Source of the DNA: Bacteroidota bacterium
Lineage (GTDB): Bacteria > Bacteroidota > Bacteroidia > Flavobacteriales > Weeksellaceae
Reading direction: 5' to 3'
Assembly (NCBI GenBank): GCA_023420435.1
Contig: JAEZWE010000141.1
Coordinates: forward strand, 1 to 5,943
Length of the DNA stretch: 5,943 bases
In this document: piece by piece, positions 1 through 5,943 of the stretch
How the letters are laid out: each line of letters begins with the position of its first letter
How positions within the stretch are numbered: position 1 is the stretch's first letter
Notes under the pieces: model-generated
Database searches by the model: none
Seen by the model: the letters and a program-made list of their open reading frames with translations, nothing else
What the model was told of the DNA's origin: nothing
Translations under genes and position numbers: made by a program

Positions 1-1077
1 CATAAGATTCGGTATTAAAGGAATCCCTTCATAGTTCTGAGGATTTCGCAGATAGAGCTCAGAAATCCACTGAAGATTTACCATCACGCCAAGAAATATA
101 ATACAACTAAGAATTACGAAAATATCCATTAAAACCGTATAGGTTTTATGAGATCCTTCTTTCTTGAAACTCGAAAAAAAGTAGGGTTCAATACCTAATT
201 GATAAGCTTGTCGAAAAACGGTAATAAAGGTAGCTACTTTATAAACTCCCCCATAAACTGCAATTTGATGATTCGCTTCGTTTTTATCTGGAATTAAAAC
301 TTTCAAAAATTGTCTGTCTAAGGTTTGATTAACAATTCCTGCAAGTCCAGCAACCATTACTGGCCAAGAATAATTCATAATTCTTTTCCATAATCCAAAA
401 TCGAATTTTTGGATACTGAAATTCACAAATTCCTTTCCAACAATAGCTAATGTTACAATACTTTGAATGAGATTAGCCACAAAAGCATAACCAACACCAA
501 ATTCTCTGTTGTAGTGTAAACCCAGAAAACCGTTTTCTTGTTTTGGAAGCCATACAATAAAGAAAACAACCAAAAAATAATTCACCAAAGCTCCAGCAAC
601 TTTGGAAATGGTGTACAGTTTCGCATTACCCTCAAGTCTTAAAATCGCTGATGGAATCGTAGAAAAAGCATCGATAGAAAGTATAAAAAGAAAAATCACC
701 AGATAATTTACTTGATCCGGAGTTTGAAACCAATTTGCCAAATCCTGCCGAAAAACATAGCCTAAAATGAGATAAAGTAACCCAATCGTAATAATGCTTA
801 GCGAACAAGTAGAAACCAATGTTTTTTTATCAATTTTTTCCTGTGCAAAACGGAAAAACGAAGTTTCCATACCATGAGTTAATAGAACCGTAATAATTCC
901 GGCAACGGAATAAAAATCTACAAAAGGAGCTTGTTCTATGGTAGTGAAATTGTGCGTGATAATAGGTGCAATTAAAAACGGAAAAACACGAATTAAAACC
1001 GTGCTCAATCCATAAACTGCAGTCTGTCCCAAAAGTTTTTTATACAATTCTCGAAAATTTTGGACAAAGTTAACCAA
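1..1077 (-). CDS. Polysaccharide/oligosaccharide flippase (Wzx/MATE-like), C-terminus cut by the window edge
   Basis: This reads open for 359 codons on the minus strand and continues past the left edge; proteins of this type are usually about 480-490 residues, so roughly the last quarter is missing. It looks like an inner-membrane exporter of lipid-linked glycans (polysaccharide biosynthesis protein family, MOP superfamily). Hydrophobic segments lie near residues 20-39, 51-70, 88-109, 123-138, 159-177, 195-215, 236-252, 275-291 and 317-335. Family-like features are the opening LLGQTAVYGLSTVLIRVFPF (15-34), HGMETSFFRFA (68-78) and ILRLEGNAKLYTISK (145-159). The start is chosen as TTG at 1077: an in-frame TAA lies only four codons upstream, there is no ATG until residue 70, and the membrane segment begins near residue 20. 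A second TTG at 1047 (residue 11, before YKKLLGQ) is an alternative. It is divergent from the dihydroorotase gene. The fold assignment is confident; the exact substrate cannot be read. Confidence 0.86.
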   Translation of the reverse strand, partial: MVNFVQNFRELYKKLLGQTAVYGLSTVLIRVFPFLIAPIITHNFTTIEQAPFVDFYSVAGIITVLLTHGMETSFFRFAQEKIDKKTLVSTCSLSIITIGLLYLILGYVFRQDLANWFQTPDQVNYLVIFLFILSIDAFSTIPSAILRLEGNAKLYTISKVAGALVNYFLVVFFIVWLPKQENGFLGLHYNREFGVGYAFVANLIQSIVTLAIVGKEFVNFSIQKFDFGLWKRIMNYSWPVMVAGLAGIVNQTLDRQFLKVLIPDKNEANHQIAVYGGVYKVATFITVFRQAYQLGIEPYFFSSFKKEGSHKTYTVLMDIFVILSCIIFLGVMVNLQWISELYLRNPQNYEGIPLIPNLM

Positions 1078-1083
1078 AGAAGT

Positions 1084-1180
1084 TAGATGTTAGAAGATTG
1101 AAATTAGAATTTTCTACTACACTTTTTAAATCTTAAATTTGTGAAAACCAAAAAGTCTCGAATCTTAGATCTCACATCTA
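1084..1180. repeat. Imperfect inverted repeat spanning the intergenic region
   Basis: The left arm TAGATGTTAGAAGATTGA (1084-1101) matches the reverse complement of 1158-1180. The shared blocks are TAGATGT, AGA, AGATT and GA, with one mismatch, a 4-base insertion and a 1-base insertion in the right arm. A second nested pair, ACTTTTT (1121-1127) with AAAAAGT (1150-1156), has the same centre, so the whole span could fold as a long interrupted hairpin. The left arm also repeats GTTAGA in tandem (within 1082-1094). AT-rich sequence produces such matches by chance, so whether this is functional or a genome-wide repeat is undecided. Confidence 0.42.
1134..1141 (+). promoter_or_regulatory. Candidate flavobacterial -7 promoter element for the dihydroorotase operon
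   Basis: TAAATTTG fits the Bacteroidota sigma-ABfr -7 consensus TAnnTTTG exactly and lies 53 bp before the dihydroorotase ATG, giving a predicted leader of about 45-50 nt. The partner -33 TTG is missing at the expected distance; the nearest upstream TTG is at 1098-1100, too far away. The element sits in the loop of the inverted repeat. It is a candidate only. Confidence 0.3.
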
Positions 1181-1194
1181 CTAATCTATAACTA

Positions 1195-2529
1195 ATGAAA
1201 ATCATCATTAAAAACGCCAAAATCGTCAACGAAAATCAAATTTTTGAAAGCGATTTACTGATCGAAAATGAAATAATTTCAAAAATTGAAAAAAATATTT
1301 CAGAAATTGGAATTGACAATATTATTGATGCTTCAGGAAAAATATTAATTCCGGGTGTTATTGATGATCAAGTTCATTTTCGCGAGCCTGGTTTAACACA
1401 TAAAGGCGATATTGAGAGCGAATCTAGAGCTGCAATTGCCGGTGGAATTACCAGTTTTATCGAACAACCAAACACGGTTCCGAATGCTGTTACTCAAGAA
1501 TTATTGGAAGAAAAATATACAATTGCTGCCGAAAAGTCCTATGCCAATTATTCTTTCTCCATGGGTGGAACCAATGATAATTTGGAAGAAATTTTGAAAA
1601 CAAATCCAAAAAATGTCGCTGCTATAAAATTATTTTTAGGTTCTTCCACCGGAAATATGTTGGTGGATAATCCTGAAATTTTGGAAGAAATTTTTTCCAA
1701 AGTAAAAATGCCGATTTGCGTGCATTGCGAAGATGAAATGATAATTCGAGAAAATACCGAAAAATATAAAAAAGAGTTTGGAGACGATATTCCGGTGAAA
1801 TTTCATCATTTAATAAGAAGTGAAGAAGCCTGTTTTAAATCGTCTTCCAAAGCTATTGAATTAGCCAAAAAAACTGGGGCAAGATTGCATGTTTATCATC
1901 TTTCAACAGCAAAAGAAATGGATCTTTTCCGAAATGACATTCTATTAAAAGATAAAAAAATTACAGCGGAAGTTTGTGTTCATCATTTACATTTTACAAA
2001 TGAAGATTACGAAACCAAAGGTTCATTAATAAAGTGGAATCCTGCGGTGAAAACCCAAAAAGACAAAGACAAACTTTGGGAAGCTTTGTCGGATGATCGA
2101 ATTGATGTTATTGCAACAGATCATGCGCCACATACTTTGGAAGAAAAGGAAAATGTTTACACCAAATGTCCTTCTGGAGCTCCATTGGTGCAACATTCTT
2201 TACATGTAATGCTGGAATATTTCAAAAAAGGAAAAATTTCTTTGGAAAAAATCGTGGAAAAAATGGCTCATAATCCTGCCATTTTATTTGAAATTGAAAA
2301 ACGCGGTTTTATTCGGGAAGGGTATAAAGCGGATTTGGTTTTAGTGGATTTAGAGGCAAATTGGACGGTTTCCAAAGAAAATATTTTGTACAAATGTGGT
2401 TGGAGTCCACTGGAAGGTGAAAATTTTCATTCCAAAGTTACCCATACTTTCGTCAATGGATTTTTAGCTTATGAAAACGGCAAAATTTCTGAAAATAAAA
2501 ATGGACAAAGATTACTTTTCAACCGATGA
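1195..2529 (+). CDS. pyrC: Dihydroorotase (amidohydrolase superfamily)
   Basis: The 444-residue cytosolic enzyme should interconvert N-carbamoyl-L-aspartate and L-dihydroorotate, the third step of de novo pyrimidine synthesis. The amidohydrolase beta-barrel opens with DDQVHFREPG (57-66), which holds metal ligand H61 and substrate-binding R63; the position of the usual first histidine is Q59. QPNT (91-94) matches the substrate-binding asparagine region, and K145 in AIKLFLGSS is the candidate carboxylated bridging lysine. VHCED (176-180) supplies H177, HVYHLS (232-237) supplies H235 or H232, and IATDHAPH (306-313) supplies catalytic D309. The C-terminal part, KADLVLVD (378-385) onwards, rebuilds the small beta-sandwich. 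ATG at 1195 is the first start after an in-frame TAA at 1189. The length is normal for class I-like dihydroorotases, and it strongly resembles the Bacteroidota form. The stop overlaps the next gene by ATGA, implying one transcript. An allantoinase or hydantoinase role is less likely given the FREPG motif. Confidence 0.95.
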   Translation: MKIIIKNAKIVNENQIFESDLLIENEIISKIEKNISEIGIDNIIDASGKILIPGVIDDQVHFREPGLTHKGDIESESRAAIAGGITSFIEQPNTVPNAVTQELLEEKYTIAAEKSYANYSFSMGGTNDNLEEILKTNPKNVAAIKLFLGSSTGNMLVDNPEILEEIFSKVKMPICVHCEDEMIIRENTEKYKKEFGDDIPVKFHHLIRSEEACFKSSSKAIELAKKTGARLHVYHLSTAKEMDLFRNDILLKDKKITAEVCVHHLHFTNEDYETKGSLIKWNPAVKTQKDKDKLWEALSDDRIDVIATDHAPHTLEEKENVYTKCPSGAPLVQHSLHVMLEYFKKGKISLEKIVEKMAHNPAILFEIEKRGFIREGYKADLVLVDLEANWTVSKENILYKCGWSPLEGENFHSKVTHTFVNGFLAYENGKISENKNGQRLLFNR

Positions 2530-3185
2530 AAATGAGTGGAAAGTTTTTTAAAATTCTATTATTAATCGTTTTTTTAGCAGATTTATTTTTTGTTTGGAAT
2601 CTTCAAAATGAAGCAAGATTTTTTACCAAAACACTTTTAATTCCGTTGGTGATTTTAATCTATCTTTTTGAAACTAGGAAATTTAATAACTCGTCAACTT
2701 TATCGGTAAATAAAACTTTTTTATCAGGTTTGATTTTCAGTTTTTTTGGAGATGTTTTTTTGCTTTTTGAGTGGGGATTTTTGCCGGGTTTGGGAAGTTT
2801 TTTGCTGGCGCATATCTTTTACATTATTTGTTTTTCAAAAATTTCGGTAAAAAAACACCTGTCTTTATTAGCTTTTTCACTTTTAGTTTATGTGGTTAGT
2901 TTGCTGTATTTTTTATTTCCCTACTTAAACGAAATGAAAATTCCTGTGATTTTTTACGCTTTCGTAATTTCTGCAATGCTTTATTTTGCCGTCAAAACAA
3001 AGCGTAAATTTCTAATTTTAGGTGCTTTATTGTTTGTGGTTTCAGATAGTTTATTGGCTTTTAATCTGTTTTTGAAGGAAACTAAAACTTTAAGTTTATT
3101 AGTGATGATAACTTATGTTTTTGCACAATATTTATTGGTGTGCGGAATAATTCAAAAAAAGGTGATATTTAATGAAACAAATTAG
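2526..3185 (+). CDS. YhhN/TMEM86 family membrane protein, putative lysoplasmalogenase
   Basis: This 219-residue polytopic inner-membrane protein has about eight hydrophobic segments, near residues 7-24, 33-48, 64-82, 85-103, 111-133, 139-156, 162-182 and 188-208. Its family motifs fall in the expected order: TKTLLIPL (34-41), SFFGDVFLLF (72-81), FLLAHIFY (92-99), LGALLFVVSDSLLA (165-178) and TYVFAQYLL (196-204). Conserved polar residues inside the membrane are D76, H96, S173-D174 and Q201. Characterised animal TMEM86 proteins and some bacterial YhhN proteins hydrolyse the vinyl-ether bond of lysoplasmalogens; that activity here is inferred from family only, and the substrate in a flavobacterium is unclear. 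The start at 2526 gives an ATGA overlap with the dihydroorotase stop; a second ATG two codons later (2532) is possible. No Shine-Dalgarno sequence is visible, so translation is probably coupled to the upstream gene. Length matches the family. Confidence 0.85.
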   Translation: MKMSGKFFKILLLIVFLADLFFVWNLQNEARFFTKTLLIPLVILIYLFETRKFNNSSTLSVNKTFLSGLIFSFFGDVFLLFEWGFLPGLGSFLLAHIFYIICFSKISVKKHLSLLAFSLLVYVVSLLYFLFPYLNEMKIPVIFYAFVISAMLYFAVKTKRKFLILGALLFVVSDSLLAFNLFLKETKTLSLLVMITYVFAQYLLVCGIIQKKVIFNETN

Positions 3186-3228
3186 TATTTTTTCCGTCTA
3201 ATAATTATAAAATCAAATTTTTAAAAAT
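3186..3228 (+). other. Short intergenic gap before the M16 peptidase gene
   Basis: These 43 very AT-rich bases hold no hairpin-plus-T-run terminator and no TAnnTTTG promoter element that I can see, so read-through from the upstream pair is possible. The perfect palindrome ATTTTTAAAAAT (3217-3228) ends directly at the start codon and puts A at -3 and -6, the A-rich leader typical of Shine-Dalgarno-poor Bacteroidota genes. Confidence 0.5.
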
Positions 3229-3288
3229 ATGTTGAGAAAAAAGTTCTTAATCCTTTCTGCAGCGGCATTTATGTTTCTTGGCCATGCA
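3229..3288 (+). other. Signal peptide of the M16 peptidase
   Basis: The first 20 residues have a basic start (MLRKK), a hydrophobic core (FLILSAAAFMFL) and a small-residue site GHA followed by QD, as expected for signal peptidase I. This places the peptidase in the periplasm or outside the cell. The absence of a cysteine argues against a lipoprotein. Confidence 0.85.
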
Positions 3289-5943
3289 CAAGATTTCCAA
3301 TGGAAGGAAGCTAAAAGTGGAGGTTACACGTACAAATATGTAACCAACGATCCTACACAAGCCCGTTTTTATACGTTGAAAAACGGTTTAACCGTAATTT
3401 TGAGTCCAACCAAAAAAGATCCAAGAATTCAGGCTTATGTTGCTACAAAAGCAGGAAGTAAAACCGATCCGAAAACCAACACCGGTTTAGCGCATTATTT
3501 GGAGCACATGCTTTTCAAAGGTACCGATAAATACGGATCTTTAGATTGGTCTAAAGAAAAAGTGGAATTGGATAAAATTGATGCATTGTATGAACAATAC
3601 AACAAAACCAAGGACGAAAACCAAAGAAAAGCCATTTATAAAAAAATCGACAGTGTTTCTGGTGTAGCTTCAAAATTTGCTATTGCTAATGAATACGATA
3701 AAATGATGTCTGCAATGGGCGCGCAAGGTACCAATGCTTGGACGAACTTCGAAGAAACGGTTTATACAGATGATGTTCCTTCCAGTTCTTTGGATAAATA
3801 TCTGGCAGTTCAGGCGGAAAGATTTAGAAATCCAGTTTTAAGGATTTTCCATACTGAATTAGAAGCGGTTTATGAAGAAAAAAACAGAACTTTAGATAAT
3901 GATGGTCGTCAAGTTTTTGAAACTTTATTTTCGAATTTATTCAAAAAACACAACTACGGACAACAAACAACCATTGGAACGATTGATCATTTGAAAAATC
4001 CTTCATTGTTAGAAATTCGTAAATATTTCCAAACGTATTATGTTCCTAATAACATGGGCGTTATTATGTCTGGAGATTTTAATCCGGATGTTGCTATTGC
4101 AAAAATCGATAAGGCATTTTCTTACATGCAAAGTAAACCAGTTCCAAAATATACTTTCCAAATAGAAGATCCAATACAAGCCCCAATTATTAAAGAAATC
4201 GTGGGTCCTGACGCGGAAAATATTGCCATTGCATACAGACTTCCGGGAAATAAAGATAAAGATGTTCTTTTAGCGGATTTAGTAGGTTCTATTTTAACCA
4301 ACGGAAAAGCTGGACTTTTAGATTTGAATTTGGTTAAAAAACAAAAATTATTAAGAGCTAGTGCATTTACTTACACGCTTCAAGATTATGGTGTTTTGTG
4401 GTTAAATGCCGCTCCAACTAACGGACAGACTTTAGAAGAAGTTCAATCTTTAGTACTTAATGAAATCGAAAATCTGAAAAAAGGAAATTTTGATAACGAT
4501 TTGCTTGCTTCTATTGTGAACAATATCAAAAAGCAAAAAATTCAGGAAAGCGAAAAGTATTATGATCGAGCCTCTATGCTTCAAAGTGCTTTTAATGCTG
4601 AGTTGGATTGGAAAGATCAGGTGGCTTATGTTAATGATCTTTCAAAAATTAAAAAAGAAGATGTGGTTGCTTTTGCCAATAAATATTTTGGGAACAATTA
4701 TGTTGCGGTTTTAAAAAGAAAAGGTGAAAAAACTGATAAAACAAAAATTGAAAAACCAACCATTACACCGGTAGAAACCAATCCGGATAAGCAATCTGCA
4801 TTTGTAAAAATGGTGGATCAAATTCCGGCAACAGCATCACAACCGGTATTTTTGAATTTTGATAAGGATATCCAAAAATCAAAAATCGGTAAAGCTGAAG
4901 TTTTATACGTTCCAAACAAAGAAAACCAATTGTACAGATTGCGTTACCGTTACAAAATTGGTACAGGAAACGATTTGAAGCAGTCTTTAGCTTCTTCTTA
5001 CCTTCAGTTTTTAGGAACCGATAAGAAATCTTCTGAGCAAATTTCTAAAGAATTTTACAAAATTGCTTCCAGTTTTAATGTTTCGTCTGGAGAAGAATAT
5101 ACAACAGTAACTATTGAAGGACTTCAAGAAAATTTCGACCAAGCCGTAAAATTATATGAAGATTTAATTCTGAATGTAAAACCTGACAACGAAGCTTTAA
5201 CCGCTTTGAAAGCCAGAATTGCAAAATCCAGAAAAGATGCAAAAGCCAATAAAGGTGCTATTTTACAAGGATTAACAAGTTACGCAATGTATGGTCCTAA
5301 AAATAAATTCAACAATACTTTGTCTGATGCAGAATTGAATTCCGTTACTTCTCAGGAATTGGTTGATCGTTTAAAAAATCTTAATAATTACGAGCAAACC
5401 ATCATTTATTACGGACCAGAAAAATTGAGCAATCTTACTTCTATATTAGGAATTGTTCATAAAGTGCCCGCAAACTTTTCTACACCAGCTCCTTTGAAAA
5501 ATTTTGCTCAAATTCCACAAACCAAAACCCAGGTTTTATTTACGGATTACGATATGGTTCAAGCGGAAACTCGTTGGATCAGAAATACAGAAAAATATGA
5601 TCCTTCAAAGACCACGATGGTAAATGTTTTCAATAATTATTTTGGGGGAGGAATGGGTTCTATCGTTTTCCAAACCATTCGTGAAAGTAAAGCTTTGGCG
5701 TACAGTACTTATGGATATTACGTGCAGCCTTCCAAGAAAAGCGATGAGTATTATATGATGAGTTATGTAGGTTCACAAGCGGATAAATTCAACGATGCTG
5801 TAGGTGCAATGAATGAACTTTTAACAAAAATGCCGGAACTTCCTGCCAACCTTGATTTAGCAAAAAGTCAGGTGAAAAAAGATATTCAAACCGAAAGAAT
5901 TGAGCAGGATGATATTATTTACAGATATCTTGCAGCAAAGGAA
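3229..5943 (+). CDS. Secreted M16-family (pitrilysin/insulinase-type) zinc metallopeptidase, C-terminus cut by the window edge
   Basis: 905 codons are open and continue past the right edge; Bacteroidota relatives are roughly 950-980 residues, so most of the protein is here. It should be a periplasmic peptidase that degrades peptides. Residues 1-20 form a signal peptide (basic RKK, hydrophobic core, likely cut after GHA before QDF); there is no lipobox cysteine. Two M16 halves follow. The first carries the inverted zinc motif H89-Y-L-E92-H93, with the distal ligand most likely E217 in LEAVYEEKNR. The second half begins near 540 and has lost the zinc motif (YLQFLGTDK at 591-599 in its place). 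It keeps the FGGGMGS segment (805-811) and the R818-Y825 pair that positions substrate in M16 enzymes. About 47 extra, mostly charged helical residues separate the zinc motif from the distal glutamate. The ATG at 3229 is the first after an in-frame TAA at 3208. The protein is predicted active; its natural substrate is unknown. Confidence 0.93.
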   Translation, partial: MLRKKFLILSAAAFMFLGHAQDFQWKEAKSGGYTYKYVTNDPTQARFYTLKNGLTVILSPTKKDPRIQAYVATKAGSKTDPKTNTGLAHYLEHMLFKGTDKYGSLDWSKEKVELDKIDALYEQYNKTKDENQRKAIYKKIDSVSGVASKFAIANEYDKMMSAMGAQGTNAWTNFEETVYTDDVPSSSLDKYLAVQAERFRNPVLRIFHTELEAVYEEKNRTLDNDGRQVFETLFSNLFKKHNYGQQTTIGTIDHLKNPSLLEIRKYFQTYYVPNNMGVIMSGDFNPDVAIAKIDKAFSYMQSKPVPKYTFQIEDPIQAPIIKEIVGPDAENIAIAYRLPGNKDKDVLLADLVGSILTNGKAGLLDLNLVKKQKLLRASAFTYTLQDYGVLWLNAAPTNGQTLEEVQSLVLNEIENLKKGNFDNDLLASIVNNIKKQKIQESEKYYDRASMLQSAFNAELDWKDQVAYVNDLSKIKKEDVVAFANKYFGNNYVAVLKRKGEKTDKTKIEKPTITPVETNPDKQSAFVKMVDQIPATASQPVFLNFDKDIQKSKIGKAEVLYVPNKENQLYRLRYRYKIGTGNDLKQSLASSYLQFLGTDKKSSEQISKEFYKIASSFNVSSGEEYTTVTIEGLQENFDQAVKLYEDLILNVKPDNEALTALKARIAKSRKDAKANKGAILQGLTSYAMYGPKNKFNNTLSDAELNSVTSQELVDRLKNLNNYEQTIIYYGPEKLSNLTSILGIVHKVPANFSTPAPLKNFAQIPQTKTQVLFTDYDMVQAETRWIRNTEKYDPSKTTMVNVFNNYFGGGMGSIVFQTIRESKALAYSTYGYYVQPSKKSDEYYMMSYVGSQADKFNDAVGAMNELLTKMPELPANLDLAKSQVKKDIQTERIEQDDIIYRYLAAKE

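Larger units (their letters stand above)
1078..1194. other. Divergent intergenic region between flippase and dihydroorotase genes
   Basis: This 117-bp AT-rich gap separates the two divergently read genes, so it should carry both promoters. It holds an imperfect inverted repeat and one plausible plus-strand -7 element, listed separately. I found no small open reading frame, tRNA or terminator in it. An in-frame TAA at 1189-1191 closes the dihydroorotase frame two codons before its ATG. Confidence 0.7.

Noticed and set aside
1098..1141. TTG at 1098-1100 as the -33 partner of the -7 element at 1134
   Set aside because: The spacing is 33 bp, well beyond the roughly 17-23 bp expected for Bacteroidota promoters.
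1412..1597. A 61-codon plus-strand open frame
   Set aside because: It lies wholly inside the dihydroorotase gene in another frame, and its translation resembles no known protein; it is a shadow frame.
1195..3185. A novel operon-level system (defence, toxin-antitoxin or secondary metabolism)
   Set aside because: All genes belong to well-known housekeeping or widespread families, and no mobile, repeat-array or effector signature accompanies them.
3186..3228. T-run and ATTTTTAAAAAT palindrome as a terminator after the YhhN gene
   Set aside because: The palindrome has no GC pairs or loop and no T-run follows it; it sits directly on the next start codon, so it reads better as an A-rich leader.
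3229..5943. M16 gene as a frameshifted or broken gene, since no stop is seen
   Set aside because: The frame is open throughout with domains in the expected order; the missing stop is explained by the window edge.

Overview
The window is AT-rich and carries four protein genes packed with little spacing. Protein sequences, codon use (AAA, GAA, TTT, ATT), A/T-rich leaders without a Shine-Dalgarno sequence, and the particular forms of dihydroorotase and M16 peptidase all point to Bacteroidota. The best fit is class Flavobacteriia, near Chryseobacterium and its relatives (Weeksellaceae). The genus is inferred from general resemblance, not from a search.

Layout. Positions 1-1077 on the minus strand hold the N-terminal 359 codons of a multi-pass membrane protein of the Wzx/MATE-like polysaccharide flippase type, whose C-terminus lies beyond the left edge. 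A 117-bp divergent intergenic region (1078-1194) contains an imperfect inverted repeat and one candidate flavobacterial -7 element. On the plus strand, a complete dihydroorotase gene (1195-2529) overlaps by four bases (ATGA) a complete YhhN/TMEM86-type membrane protein gene (2526-3185). After a 43-bp gap with no convincing terminator or promoter, a large secreted M16-family zinc peptidase begins at 3229 and runs off the right edge with 905 codons visible. Both edge genes are open reading frames without internal stops.

How the genes relate. Dihydroorotase makes the pyrimidine ring in the cytosol. The YhhN protein is an inner-membrane protein, possibly acting on lysoplasmalogen-like ether lipids. 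The M16 peptidase has a signal peptide and should act in the periplasm. The flippase should move lipid-linked glycans across the inner membrane. No shared pathway is evident; the plus-strand genes look like a chance housekeeping operon of the compact flavobacterial kind.

I see no mobile element, CRISPR array, RNA gene, toxin-antitoxin pair or defence system. This is mainly an ordinary core region. The points worth a second look are a substituted metal-ligand position in the dihydroorotase, a helical insertion between the zinc motif and the distal glutamate of the M16 peptidase, the folded intergenic element, the non-ATG start of the flippase gene, and the tight coupling of pyrC to a membrane-lipid-type gene.
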